A DNA stretch of 64,000 bases from contig NZ_MIGY01000001.1 of assembly GCF_002940665.1 (NCBI RefSeq), positions 558,001 to 622,000 of the forward strand, written 5' to 3'. The notes under the pieces are model-generated. The model was given only the letters and a program-made list of their open reading frames with translations. It searched no databases and was not told the DNA's origin. The stretch is from Xanthomonas arboricola (lineage in GTDB: Bacteria > Pseudomonadota > Gammaproteobacteria > Xanthomonadales > Xanthomonadaceae). The number at the start of each line of letters is the position of its first letter. Position 1 is the first letter of the stretch. This document shows, piece by piece, positions 1 through 10,870 of this stretch. A program made the translations under genes and the position numbers.

Positions 1-1
1 C

Positions 2-727
2 GACAAGCCCGGCCTGTTCCAGGCCGCGCATGGCGGCACGCTGTTTCTGGACGAAGTAGCCGAATTGCCGCTGCAGATGCAGGTCAAGCTGCTGCGCGCG
101 ATCCAGGAAAAATCGGTGCGCCCGGTGGGCGCCTCCAGCGAGTCGCTGGTGGACGTGCGCATTCTCTCGGCCACCCACAAGAACCTGGGCGACCTGGTCT
201 CCGACGGCCGTTTCCGCCACGACCTGTACTACCGCATCAACGTCATCGAACTGCGCGTGCCGCCGCTGCGCGAACGCGGCGGTGACCTGCCGCAACTGGC
301 CGCGGCCATCATCGCGCGCCTGGCACATAGCCACGGCCGGCCGATTCCGCTGCTGACCCAGTCCGCGCTCGACGCGCTGGACCAATATGGCTTTCCCGGC
401 AACGTGCGCGAGCTGGAAAACATCCTCGAACGCGCCCTGGCCCTGGCCGAAGACGACCAGATCAGCGCCAGCGACCTGCGCCTGCCCGCCCACGGCGGCC
501 ATCGCCTCGCCGCCACTCCCGGCAGCGCCGCCGTCGAACCCCGCGAAGCGGTGGTCGACATCGACCCCGCCTCGGCCGCCCTGCCTTCCTACATCGAGCA
601 ACTGGAGCGCGCCGCGATCCAGAAGGCGCTGGAGGAGAATCGCTGGAACAAGACCAAGACCGCCGCGCAGCTGGGCATCACGTTTCGGGCGTTGCGTTAC
701 AAGTTGAAGAAGTTGGGGATGGAGTAG
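2..727 (+). CDS. pilR: PilR, sigma-54-dependent response regulator (3' part only)
   Basis: C-terminal part of a sigma-54 activator, cut by the window start; the reading frame is open from base 2. The fragment starts in the AAA+ domain with the Walker B region (GTLFLDEVAELPL) and the arginine-finger region (VPPLRERGGDLP). It ends in a Fis-type helix-turn-helix (NKTKTAAQLGITFRALRYKL). The receiver domain and the GAFTGA loop lie outside. PilR answers the PilS kinase and activates pilA with RNA polymerase sigma-54. The neighbouring pilB/pilA and the sigma-54-type site upstream of pilA fit this identity. Another NtrC-family regulator cannot be excluded from this part alone. Confidence 0.88.
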   Translation, partial: DKPGLFQAAHGGTLFLDEVAELPLQMQVKLLRAIQEKSVRPVGASSESLVDVRILSATHKNLGDLVSDGRFRHDLYYRINVIELRVPPLRERGGDLPQLAAAIIARLAHSHGRPIPLLTQSALDALDQYGFPGNVRELENILERALALAEDDQISASDLRLPAHGGHRLAATPGSAAVEPREAVVDIDPASAALPSYIEQLERAAIQKALEENRWNKTKTAAQLGITFRALRYKLKKLGME

Positions 728-735
728 AAGAGCCG

Positions 736-780
736 GGATTGGGGATTAGGGATTAGGGATTGGGGGAATCGGGAATCGGG
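736..780. repeat. Short G-rich direct repeats (GGGATTAGGGATTGGG type)
   Basis: Right after the pilR stop there are five or more imperfect copies of a 7-8 base GGGATTA/GGGAATC unit. Low-complexity tracts of this sort are common between Xanthomonas genes. No gene is visible between 728 and 1015; the rest of the gap is unremarkable apart from the palindromic element at its right end. Confidence 0.6.
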
Positions 781-966
781 AAACGTTGCCGTTCGATTGC
801 TCTTGTGGGGCCGAAGCGAAGTCGATATCAGCACACGCATGGCTCGCCTTCGATTACCTAATCCCCACTCCGACGCCCCGCCGCTCAGCCCTTTCACGTC
901 GGCGCAAGAAGCTGCACGAGGGCGGCTCAGAGCACCTCCAACCCGCAAGACAAAGCACGCTACATG

Positions 967-1014
967 CCCTTCTCCCGCCTGCGGGAGAAGGTGCCCGAAG
1001 GGCGGATGAGGGCG
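967..1014. repeat. REP-like palindromic intergenic element
   Basis: An 11-bp perfect inverted repeat (CCTTCTCCCGC at 968-978, complement at 981-991, 2-base loop) is followed by a GCCC-GAA-GGGC mini-hairpin. It ends one base before the pilB stop codon. From memory this matches a dispersed Xanthomonadaceae palindrome. It could act as a 3' stabiliser or a factor-independent stop for pilB, although there is no T-run. Confidence 0.6.
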
Positions 1015-1015
1015 C

Positions 1016-2752
<1,737 letters not shown>

Positions 2753-2841
2753 TTTAAACCTCAGATCTTCATTATTCCAATTTCGATCGAAATCTTAGAC
2801 CAATACCATCAAATTTAACCACACGCCGAATCTTTGTGTTG

Positions 2842-2876
2842 ACAAAAAACAAGGCCCTGAAAAAACAGGGCCTTGT
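2842..2876 (-). terminator. Rho-independent terminator of pilA
   Basis: Perfect 11-bp stem (2849-2859 with 2866-2876) with a six-base loop. Read on the minus strand it is followed by a run of six T (2843-2848). It sits 20 bases after the pilA stop and before pilB, so pilA can be expressed far more strongly than pilB. Confidence 0.92.
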
Positions 2877-2896
2877 CGACCGAGCCACTGGGCAGA

Positions 2897-3328
2897 TTAG
2901 CCAGCGGTACGGCAGCTGGCCGGAACGTGCTTCGATTCGCCGGCGGTATAGCTGCAAGCCCAAGTGATGGGCGAGTCCTTATCGGCTTGAGTAGGCGTCA
3001 ACTTCAGAATTGGCTCAACCTTTGCGCCGGTGTTCTTGGAAGTGCCGGTGACCACACCATTAGCAATCACAACGCTCGCGACCTTGTCGGTAGTTTGACC
3101 AGAATACCCAGCCGCAGCGTTATTGGTCACGGCAGTTGCCAAAATACCTTGAGACTGCGCTGTTTCAGACACCGCCAACTTGGCTGCGGACATCGCAATC
3201 ATGGTCTCACTGACCTTGCTTCGAATAGTGTAATCCTGATACGCAGGAAGAGCGATAGCAGCCAAAATTGCGATAATCGCGATAACGATCATCAATTCAA
3301 TGAGAGTGAAACCTTGTTGCTTTTTCAT
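2897..3328 (-). CDS. pilA: PilA, type IV major pilin
   Basis: Structural pilin of 143 residues. The class III leader MKKQQG is cut by PilD before FTLIE; Glu at mature position 5 is present. A hydrophobic polymerisation helix follows ([19 protein letters not shown]). Two C-terminal cysteines (WACSY and ASCRTAG) fit the disulfide-bonded D-region. Mature length of about 137 is normal for a type IVa pilin. The RBS GGGGAT stands before the ATG. The gene is flanked by its own terminator and a sigma-54-type promoter. Base composition is clearly AT-richer than the surrounding core, as expected for a diversifying surface protein. Only one pilin gene is present here. Confidence 0.96.
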   Translation of the reverse strand: MKKQQGFTLIELMIVIAIIAILAAIALPAYQDYTIRSKVSETMIAMSAAKLAVSETAQSQGILATAVTNNAAAGYSGQTTDKVASVVIANGVVTGTSKNTGAKVEPILKLTPTQADKDSPITWACSYTAGESKHVPASCRTAG

Positions 3329-3415
3329 TAGACATCCCCAGAGAGTGGTTTAATTAAATCCCTTAGACTTTTTCAGCTAGAGCTTTGAGTCTCAGGGCCC
3401 TGCAGGTATACGACA

Positions 3416-3431
3416 TGCATCTTCCATGCCA
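3416..3431 (-). promoter_or_regulatory. Sigma-54 (-24/-12) promoter of pilA
   Basis: On the minus strand the sequence reads TGGCATGGAAGATGCA, against the consensus TGGCACG-N4-TTGCA. The invariant GG and GC are exactly 10 bases apart, and there are two mismatches elsewhere. The -12 element lies about 88 bases upstream of the pilA ATG, giving an untranslated leader of roughly 75 bases. PilR/RpoN control of pilA is established in Pseudomonas, and a pilR-type gene is at the window start. Confidence 0.75.
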
Positions 3432-3592
3432 GCGTTGCGCATCATTGCACAGCCTTACCGACGCCAGCATGCTCAGACCATTCGGCAATGTAAACAGGCA
3501 ACTCTCGCAATTGGGACCCAGAAGGCAGTGTGACGTAGTTGGTCACTTTTCGTCTGGAATGTACCCAACTGTGCTCAAAGGCGACATAGGAC

Positions 3593-3612
3593 CATCCCCT
3601 AGCCAGGGGATG
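3593..3612. other. 8-bp perfect dyad upstream of pilC
   Basis: CATCCCCT and AGGGGATG are separated by four bases, 67 bases before the chosen pilC start. It may be an operator or a leader hairpin. The rest of the 350-bp pilA-pilC gap (3329-3678) shows no gene. Confidence 0.4.
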
Positions 3613-3678
3613 TCCAAAGCGCTGAAACCCGCTACTATTGCCTCAATTGCGGCCTGGGGTGGCCGAAGGAAAGGGCAC

Positions 3679-4935
3679 ATGTCAGTCGCACGTCGCGCTA
3701 TGAAAAATGAAACGGCAGGCCGGGGCAGCCAGATGCAATCGTTCTTGTGGGAGGGGACCGACAAGCGCGGCGTTAAGATGAAGGGAGAACAAAGCGCCCG
3801 CAATGTAAATATGTTACGTGCTGAGCTTCGCCGTCAAGGAATCATGCCGTCTTCAGTAAAAGCGAAGCCCAAGCCGCTTTTCGGAGCAGCCGGAAAGAAG
3901 ATTACACCAAAAGATATTGCGTTTTTCAGCCGCCAGATGGCGACAATGATGAAGTCCGGAGTGCCAATCGTAGGCTCATTGGAAATCATTGGCGAAGGGC
4001 ATAAAAACCCGAGAATGAAACAAATGGTTGGCCAAATACGGACGGATATTGAAGGCGGATCATCTCTCCATGAAGCGATCAGCAAGCATCCCGTGCAATT
4101 CGATGAGCTGTATCGCAATCTTGTAAGAGCTGGTGAAGGGGCAGGCGTATTGGAAACCGTTCTAGATACAGTTGCCAGCTACAAAGAAAATATCGAGGCC
4201 CTAAAGGGAAAAATCAAGAAAGCTTTATTTTACCCTGCAATGGTTGTCGCGGTAGCAATAATAGTTAGTGCGATTCTCCTCATTTTCGTCGTCCCACAGT
4301 TCGAAGAGGTATTTAAAGGCTTTGGAGCCGAGCTACCAGTATTTACGCAAATGATCGTTAACGCCTCACGATTCATGGTTAGCTATTGGTGGATAATACT
4401 TATAGCAGGGGCGGGCTGCGTTACCGGGCTACTCTTCGCTTACAGACGTTCACCACGCATGCAACACAGCATGGATCGGCTGATTTTGAAATTCCCTATT
4501 ATCGGCCAAATCATGCACAATAGTTCTATTGCACGTTTTGCTAGAACTACCGCTGTTACATTTAAGGCGGGCGTCCCATTAGTTGAAGCACTCGGCATTG
4601 TAGCGGGCGCCACCGGCAATAAAGTATACGAGGAAGCCGTACTGCGCATGCGTGACGATGTGTCAGTGGGCTATCCAGTAAACATGGCCATGAAGCAGGT
4701 CAACCTGTTCCCGCACATGGTGATTCAGATGACTGCAATCGGCGAGGAGGCGGGTGCGCTGGATGCGATGCTGTTCAAGGTTGCTGAATACTTCGAACAG
4801 GAAGTCAATAACGCCGTTGACGCGCTTAGCAGCCTGCTTGAGCCGCTAATCATGGTGTTCATTGGTACCATCGTAGGCGGCATGGTCATTGGCATGTATC
4901 TTCCGATCTTCAAACTCGGCGCAGTGGTTGGATAA
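3679..4935 (+). CDS. pilC: PilC, type IV pilus inner-membrane platform protein
   Basis: Polytopic GspF-family protein on which PilB drives pilin polymerisation. The 418 residues hold two GspF domains, with membrane segments near ALFYPAMVVAVAIIVSAILL, YWWIILIAGAG and the C-terminal LIMVFIGTIVGGMVIGMYLP. The open frame runs back to 3385, but I start at ATG 3679 (MSVARRAMK): it has GAAGGAAAGG upstream and matches the usual length of about 419. Codons up to about 4650 are AT-rich, and the last 280 bases return to GC-rich usage, giving a mosaic gene. pilD follows six bases after the stop. Confidence 0.95.
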   Translation: MSVARRAMKNETAGRGSQMQSFLWEGTDKRGVKMKGEQSARNVNMLRAELRRQGIMPSSVKAKPKPLFGAAGKKITPKDIAFFSRQMATMMKSGVPIVGSLEIIGEGHKNPRMKQMVGQIRTDIEGGSSLHEAISKHPVQFDELYRNLVRAGEGAGVLETVLDTVASYKENIEALKGKIKKALFYPAMVVAVAIIVSAILLIFVVPQFEEVFKGFGAELPVFTQMIVNASRFMVSYWWIILIAGAGCVTGLLFAYRRSPRMQHSMDRLILKFPIIGQIMHNSSIARFARTTAVTFKAGVPLVEALGIVAGATGNKVYEEAVLRMRDDVSVGYPVNMAMKQVNLFPHMVIQMTAIGEEAGALDAMLFKVAEYFEQEVNNAVDALSSLLEPLIMVFIGTIVGGMVIGMYLPIFKLGAVVG

Positions 4936-4941
4936 GACGTA

Positions 4942-5805
4942 ATGGCATTTCTAGACCAGCATCCCGGTCTCGGCTTTCCCGCCGCGGCCGGACTGGGACT
5001 GCTGATCGGCAGCTTCCTGAACGTGGTGATCCTGCGCTTGCCCAAGCGCATGGAGTGGCAGTGGCGGCGGGATGCGCGCGAGATCCTGGAGCTGCCGGAC
5101 ATCTACGAGCCGCCGCCACCGGGCATCGTGGTGGAGCCCTCGCACGACCCCGTCACCGGCGACAAGCTCAAGTGGTGGGAGAACATCCCGCTGTTCAGCT
5201 GGCTGATGCTGCGCGGCAAGTCGCGCTATAGCGGCAAGCCGATCTCCCTCCAGTATCCGCTGGTGGAGTTGCTGACCTCGATCCTGTGCGTGGCCAGCGT
5301 CTGGCGGTTCGGCTTCGGCTGGCAGGGCTTTGGCGCGATCGTGCTGAGCTGCTTCCTGGTGGCGATGTCGGGCATCGACCTGCGCCACAAGTTGCTGCCG
5401 GATCAGCTGACCTTGCCGCTGATGTGGCTGGGCCTGGTCGGCTCGATGGATAACCTCTACATGCCGGCCAAGCCCGCCCTGCTGGGCGCGGCGGTGGGCT
5501 ATGTCTCGCTGTGGACGGTGTGGTGGCTGTTCAAGCAGCTCACCGGCAAGGAAGGCATGGGCCACGGCGACTTCAAGCTACTGGCCGCGCTCGGTGCTTG
5601 GTGCGGGTTGAAGGGCATCCTGCCGATCATCCTGATCTCCTCGCTGGTCGGCGCCATCCTCGGCTCGATCTGGCTGGTGGCCAAGGGCCGCGACCGCGCC
5701 ACCCCGATCCCGTTCGGCCCCTACCTGGCCATCGCTGGCTGGGTGGTGTTCTTCTGGGGCAACGATCTGGTGGACGGCTACCTGCACTTCGCAGGCCTGC
5801 GTTGA
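4942..5805 (+). CDS. pilD: PilD, prepilin peptidase / N-methyltransferase
   Basis: Inner-membrane aspartic protease that cuts the class III leader of PilA and other pilin-like proteins and methylates the new N-terminus. The 287 residues contain the catalytic aspartates Asp146 (GIDLRHKLLPDQ) and Asp210 in the GxGD motif (GHGDFK), plus about eight membrane segments. The paired CxxC motifs normally found in the first cytoplasmic loop are absent: the loop reads SHDPVTGDKLKWWENIPL. As I recall, this loss is described for the Xanthomonas enzyme XpsO/PilD. Co-transcribed with pilC and coaE. Confidence 0.96.
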   Translation: MAFLDQHPGLGFPAAAGLGLLIGSFLNVVILRLPKRMEWQWRRDAREILELPDIYEPPPPGIVVEPSHDPVTGDKLKWWENIPLFSWLMLRGKSRYSGKPISLQYPLVELLTSILCVASVWRFGFGWQGFGAIVLSCFLVAMSGIDLRHKLLPDQLTLPLMWLGLVGSMDNLYMPAKPALLGAAVGYVSLWTVWWLFKQLTGKEGMGHGDFKLLAALGAWCGLKGILPIILISSLVGAILGSIWLVAKGRDRATPIPFGPYLAIAGWVVFFWGNDLVDGYLHFAGLR

Positions 5806-5818
5806 CCGGGCCGCGACG

Positions 5819-6448
5819 ATGAGCGACTTCATCGTCGGCCTCACTGGCGGCATCGCGTCCGGCAAGAGTGCTCTGGCCGCAGAGTTTGAGAAGCTGGGCG
5901 TGCCGGTCATTGATGCCGATATCGTCGCGCGGCAGGTGGTGGCGCCTGGCCCCATTCTCGATGCGATCGTGGAACGATTTGGTCCGGATATCCTACTGCC
6001 GGACGGCACACTGTACCGACAAGCACTGCGCCAGATCGTCTTCGCCGATCCAGCCCAACGGAAAGCGCTAGAGGCGATAACCCATCCTGCCATTCGTACA
6101 GAACTGCAGCGCACCGCTCAGGAAGCCTTGGGCCCTTATGCGATCGTCGCAATTCCCCTGCTGACCGAAGCGGGCGGCCGTGCTACGTACCCCTGGCTGG
6201 ATCGCGTCCTGGTCGTCGATGCACCGGTCGAACTACAGCACACCCGACTTATGCAACGCGACGGCAGTACGCCGACACTGGCGGATCAGATAATTGCCGC
6301 ACAAGCTTCTCGTGAACAGCGGCTGGCATTGGCGCATGACATTGTGAGAAACAACAGCGATCCAGGAGACCTAGTTCGGGATGCTCATAGATTGAACACA
6401 AATTACCTCGCACTTGCAGCCTCAAAGCGGATTCAAGTCCGGAAATAG
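5819..6448 (+). CDS. coaE: Dephospho-CoA kinase
   Basis: Last step of coenzyme A synthesis: ATP-dependent phosphorylation of dephospho-CoA. The P-loop GGIASGKS is near residues 10-17, followed by VIDADIVARQVV and the lid region. Length 209 is normal. It follows pilD by 13 bases, the usual pilBCD-coaE order. The last third has lower GC, and the C-terminal tail (KRIQVRK) runs up to the inserted RHS gene, so the 3' end may have been exchanged together with it. Confidence 0.95.
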   Translation: MSDFIVGLTGGIASGKSALAAEFEKLGVPVIDADIVARQVVAPGPILDAIVERFGPDILLPDGTLYRQALRQIVFADPAQRKALEAITHPAIRTELQRTAQEALGPYAIVAIPLLTEAGGRATYPWLDRVLVVDAPVELQHTRLMQRDGSTPTLADQIIAAQASREQRLALAHDIVRNNSDPGDLVRDAHRLNTNYLALAASKRIQVRK

Positions 6449-6498
6449 CGCCCCCCCTCCTTCCCCTTAATAATTTCAATACAAAGAAGAGAGTTTGC

Positions 6499-9400
6499 AT
6501 GGACGCAAGTCGCCCATTAGGCATAACAATTATTCTTGTCCTCGCTCAAATGTTTAGCGCGCCCGCGAAGGCACAGGACGGATGCGATGACCAGTACGTC
6601 CCACTCTGTGCGAGTGAGGCACTTGCGTACGAACGCGCCACCAGGGATGCAGCAGCTTACTTCGCTGCGAACCCAAAAAATGATTACGGCGACGCCAACA
6701 AACTGTGTCCCACCATTAAGACAAAATACAACGGCCCTTACGTCTGGGCTGCAGGTGTCCCAACTATCGATCGCCAGTGCACCGAAGAGGGTGATGGGTA
6801 CAACGTTCCGGTCTTCCGCGCCCAGTTCAAGGTTGAACCGCCACCTGGCCTTGAGAATCCCCCTGTTGACCCGGGGAAAAATAATCAATGCGACGCAACG
6901 ACGGGCCCAACTCAAGTAGGCAACCCGCTCAACTTGGTAACAGGTTACAAAACGGAGCTTGCCGTCGACTATGTCGACCGTACCGGACATTTGACCCTAA
7001 AGCGCCACTACACCAGTGCGCAAGTAGCCCACAATCCGTCAGGAACACTTGGATTAGGTTGGCGGCACGGGTTTCAGAGTGGAGTCATGGCGTATCAATC
7101 GACCGAACCTCGCCTTGTCAGGCCGTCGGGTAACAGTTACGCATTTACGCAATTAGGCTCAGAGGGAGTTTTCGATAAAGACGTTAACGAGCGAATCGCC
7201 ATCTTGACCGCGAATGGCCAGCCATCGGGCTGGCGTGTCGATACGCAAGATGACAGTGCAGAATACTTTGATGCCAGAGGCAAGTTGGTCAGAGTCGAGT
7301 ACAAGGATGGGGATATCCTGACGCTCGGCTACAATGCGGACAACCAACTGATCGCCGTGCAGGATCGCAAGGCTCGCGCTCTGAGATTCAGTTACACGGG
7401 TGGCAAGCTTATTTCTGTACTTCTGCCTGACGGCGCCTCCGTGGAGTATGGCTATCAAGGTTATCGACTAACTTCGGTGGAGCACCGTTCGAATACTCGA
7501 GCATTTGCAGGCATGGTTCGCTACACTTACGAAGACGAAACCCACCCGGAATTTCTGACAGGAATAATAGACGAGAATGGTCAACGCTACGCGGCATGGA
7601 GTTACGATCAATATGGTCGCGCAGTAACCAGTCGCCATGGAGGAAAAGATTCACCCATCGATCTGGTAACAGTGAGCCGCCAGATCAACAAAACCTCAGT
7701 GACAAGCCCTCTCGGCGATGTTGCGGAGTTTGGACATACAGTCCAGTTCTCACGTGCGAAAATCATATCTTCACAGAAATCTTGCGCAACCTGCGGAGGT
7801 CAGTCGGTACAGTCCAGAACCTATGATGCAAATGGCTATCCGGATCTGAATGTCGATTTTCTCGGCATTACCAAGGATTTCGACTACGACGCCAGAGGCC
7901 TCTTGGTGCAGGAAGTCGAGGCTTCCAATAACGGACAGGGCCATCGGCGTATGCTCCAGACGCAATGGCACCCTTGGTTTCGCGTCCCCGCCGAAAGACG
8001 CACCTATGACGCAGCAGGTGCATTGGTTGCCACAACAGCTTGGTCCTACAACAGCCGCGGCCAACCTATGACAATCATTGAGCGCGGCAAAGCAAATGAG
8101 CAGCCACGTACATTTGTTATCCATTACTGCGAAGACGCGGACGTGTCTGCAGGCCAGTGCCCACTGCCAGGACTGGTCAAGGAATTGATTCGCCCTGGTC
8201 TGTCGGGACCGACCACCTACCTCTACTTTCCCAAGGATGATCCGACCTGTATTAGCTCGACAGCTAACTGCCTGCATCGCAAGGGCGACCCAAGGAAAAT
8301 CACCAACGCCCTAGGTCAAGTCACCGAATACCTCGCCTACGACGGCGCCGGCCGCCCGCTGTCGATCAAGGACGCCAACGGCATCATCACCGACTACACC
8401 TATCACCCGCGCGGTTGGCTGACCGCCAGCAAGGTGCGCGGCGCGGACGCGTCCAGCGAGGCCGATGACCGCGTCACCCGCATCGACTACTGGCCCACCG
8501 GCCTGGTCAAGCAGGTCACCCAGCCCGATGGTGCGTTCACCGCCTTCACCTACGATGCGGCGCATCGGCTGACCGATATCGCCGATAACGCGGGCAATAC
8601 CGTCCACTACACCCTGGACAACGCCGGCAATCGCGTCAAGGAAGACACCAAGGACGCGACCGGTACGTTGAAGCGCACGCTCTCGCGTGTCTATAACCAG
8701 CTCGGCCAACTCAAGACGCACGCCACCGCGGCCAGCGACCCCACCGATTTCGAGTACGACGCCAACGGCAACGCCACCAAGGTGACCGATGCGCTGGCAA
8801 CCGCAACCCAGAGCGAATACGACCCGCTCAACCGGCTCTCGCGCACGCTGCAGGATGTGGCCGGCATCAAAGCCAACACCACCTTCGACTACGACGCGCT
8901 GGATAACCTCACCAAGGTCACCGACCCCAAGGGCCTGGATACCAAATACGAGTACAACGGCTTCGGCGATCTGGTGAAGCTCACCAGCCCGGATACCGGC
9001 GTCACCAGCTACACCTACGACAGCGCCGGCAACCGCGCCACCCAGACCGATGCGCGCGGCAACACCACTGCCTACGGCTACGACGCGCTCAATCGCCTGA
9101 CCAAGGTCACCTACCCCACCACCAGCCTCAACGTCACCTATACCTACGACGTGACGCAGACGGTCTGCATGAGCGGGGAGACCTTCTCCATCGGCCGCCT
9201 GACCAAGATGCAGGACGGCGGCGCCATCACCCAGTACTGCTACAACCGCTTCGGCGATCTGGTGCGCAAGGTGCAGACCAGCAACGGCAAGGCGCTGGTG
9301 CTGCGTTACGACTACACCGTCGGCGGCCAGCTGCGGCGCATGACCTATCCCGATGGGGCGGTGGTCGATTACGTGCGCAACACCCAAGGCCAGACCACCG

Positions 9401-10869
9401 AGGTCGGCGTGACCCCGACCGGCGGCAGCCGGCAGGTGCTGCTGGGCAACGCCAGCTACTACCCGTTCGGCCCGGCTGCCGGCTGGACCTACGGCAATGG
9501 CCGCACCCTCGCCCGCCGCTACGATCTGGACTACCGCCCGCAGGCGATCCAGGACCCCCGCCCAGACGGGCTGGAAGTCGGCTTCGGCTTCGACCCGGCC
9601 GGCAACCTCACCGCATTGATGCCCGCTGGCAATCCCACGCCGGAGATCGGCCTGGGCTACGACGCGCTGGGCCGCCTGACCGGCCTCAAGGACGGCCGCA
9701 CAGGCACGCTGATCGACGGCTATAGCTTTGATGCCACCGGCAACCGCCTCAGCGCCAAGGTCGGCACAGCCACGCAGGCCTACACCTACCCGGCCGACAG
9801 CCACCGCCTCAGTTCCGTGGCCGGCGTGGCCCGCAGTTACGACGCCACCGGCAACACCACCGCCATCGGCGGTACCGCGCGCCAGTACACCTACGACACC
9901 ACCGGCCGCATGACCCAGGCCCGCCGCGCGGGCGCGGTGACGATGAATTACCGCTACAACGGCCGTGGCGAGCAGGTGCGCCGCTTCCTCGGCACCACCA
10001 ACACCTACACGCTCTACGATGAAGCCGGCCACTGGCTGGGCGACTACGACACCAATGGCGCGCCAAAACAACAGGCGATCTGGCTGGACGATCTAGCAGT
10101 CGGCCTGCTGGCAAGTGCAAACAAACTGCACTACATCGAACCGGACCACCTGGGCAGCCCACGCGTGGTGATCGACCCCACCCGCGATGTGGCGGTGTGG
10201 ACGTGGAGCTTGAAGGGCGAAGCCTTCGGCAACACCGCGCCGAATCAGGATCCTGATGGCGATGGTGCGGCACTGGTGTTGGATATGCGTTTTCCGGGGC
10301 AGCGGTACGATGCGGCCTCTGGCCTGAACCAAAACATACACCGCGAGTACGATGCAGGCACTGGACGCTATTCGCAGTCCGATCCAATCGGGTTGGATGG
10401 TGGAATCAATGCGTATAGCTATGCAGCAGCAATGCCACTTACATGGATTGATCGATTTGGTCTTGCACCAAACCAAGGATGTGTTGCGGCATGGGTTGGA
10501 ACGTGCAGCGTTGTGGGTGGTGGCATCGGATACTGGGGCGGTGGGATTATTGGTGGTGCCGGAGGAACCTTTGTAACGCCCGTGGCAGGAACTGCAGGCG
10601 GCTTTGTCGCAGGCTCGACACTCGGAGGCCTGGGGGGCGCGTCGGCTGGTGGCCTGATAGGAGGTTTAGTTGGTAGCGCTACTTGCCCTGACGACGACGA
10701 GAAAGAGGATTGTGAGAAGCTGCTGCGCGTCGATACTGACACATGCACTGCAATCACTAGGAGGCGCGGCGCCAGAGCCGGTGCTGTTTGTCATGCGTCC
10801 GCTTCTCAGCGATACGCCGCTTGTCTAAGGGGCGATCCTATTCCGACACTTAACACCTGGAACAATTGA
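6499..10869 (+). CDS. Secreted RHS/YD-repeat protein with variable C-terminal tip
   Basis: 1456 residues. A signal peptide (residues 1-26, ending PAKAQ) is followed by a DUF6531-like region around NPLNLVTGYK. Many YD repeats follow (for example YDALNRLTKVTYP and YDSAGNRATQTDARG). The RHS core ends with the hallmark DPIGLDGGINAYSYAAAMPLTWIDRFGL. The polymorphic tip of about 130 residues starts after this, near base 10460. It has a glycine-zipper stretch (GGGIGYWGGGIIGGAGG) and a cysteine-bearing end (CEKLL, DTCTAI, AVCHAS, YAACLRG). The core is GC-rich, while the first 1.8 kb and the tip are AT-richer, the usual pattern of recombining RHS toxins. Toxin activity is inferred from architecture, not shown. 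Start ATG follows GAGAG. Confidence 0.88.
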   Translation: MDASRPLGITIILVLAQMFSAPAKAQDGCDDQYVPLCASEALAYERATRDAAAYFAANPKNDYGDANKLCPTIKTKYNGPYVWAAGVPTIDRQCTEEGDGYNVPVFRAQFKVEPPPGLENPPVDPGKNNQCDATTGPTQVGNPLNLVTGYKTELAVDYVDRTGHLTLKRHYTSAQVAHNPSGTLGLGWRHGFQSGVMAYQSTEPRLVRPSGNSYAFTQLGSEGVFDKDVNERIAILTANGQPSGWRVDTQDDSAEYFDARGKLVRVEYKDGDILTLGYNADNQLIAVQDRKARALRFSYTGGKLISVLLPDGASVEYGYQGYRLTSVEHRSNTRAFAGMVRYTYEDETHPEFLTGIIDENGQRYAAWSYDQYGRAVTSRHGGKDSPIDLVTVSRQINKTSVTSPLGDVAEFGHTVQFSRAKIISSQKSCATCGGQSVQSRTYDANGYPDLNVDFLGITKDFDYDARGLLVQEVEASNNGQGHRRMLQTQWHPWFRVPAERRTYDAAGALVATTAWSYNSRGQPMTIIERGKANEQPRTFVIHYCEDADVSAGQCPLPGLVKELIRPGLSGPTTYLYFPKDDPTCISSTANCLHRKGDPRKITNALGQVTEYLAYDGAGRPLSIKDANGIITDYTYHPRGWLTASKVRGADASSEADDRVTRIDYWPTGLVKQVTQPDGAFTAFTYDAAHRLTDIADNAGNTVHYTLDNAGNRVKEDTKDATGTLKRTLSRVYNQLGQLKTHATAASDPTDFEYDANGNATKVTDALATATQSEYDPLNRLSRTLQDVAGIKANTTFDYDALDNLTKVTDPKGLDTKYEYNGFGDLVKLTSPDTGVTSYTYDSAGNRATQTDARGNTTAYGYDALNRLTKVTYPTTSLNVTYTYDVTQTVCMSGETFSIGRLTKMQDGGAITQYCYNRFGDLVRKVQTSNGKALVLRYDYTVGGQLRRMTYPDGAVVDYVRNTQGQTTEVGVTPTGGSRQVLLGNASYYPFGPAAGWTYGNGRTLARRYDLDYRPQAIQDPRPDGLEVGFGFDPAGNLTALMPAGNPTPEIGLGYDALGRLTGLKDGRTGTLIDGYSFDATGNRLSAKVGTATQAYTYPADSHRLSSVAGVARSYDATGNTTAIGGTARQYTYDTTGRMTQARRAGAVTMNYRYNGRGEQVRRFLGTTNTYTLYDEAGHWLGDYDTNGAPKQQAIWLDDLAVGLLASANKLHYIEPDHLGSPRVVIDPTRDVAVWTWSLKGEAFGNTAPNQDPDGDGAALVLDMRFPGQRYDAASGLNQNIHREYDAGTGRYSQSDPIGLDGGINAYSYAAAMPLTWIDRFGLAPNQGCVAAWVGTCSVVGGGIGYWGGGIIGGAGGTFVTPVAGTAGGFVAGSTLGGLGGASAGGLIGGLVGSATCPDDDEKEDCEKLLRVDTDTCTAITRRRGARAGAVCHASASQRYAACLRGDPIPTLNTWNN

Positions 10870-10870
10870 T

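Noticed and set aside
3385..3678. N-terminal extension of pilC by 98 codons
   Set aside because: Crosses the pilA promoter and a dyad, lacks PilC similarity and RBS; ATG 3679 fits family length.
8311..10071. 586-codon minus-strand frame opposite the RHS core
   Set aside because: Val/Ala/Gly-rich mirror of the YD repeats; no RBS or domain.
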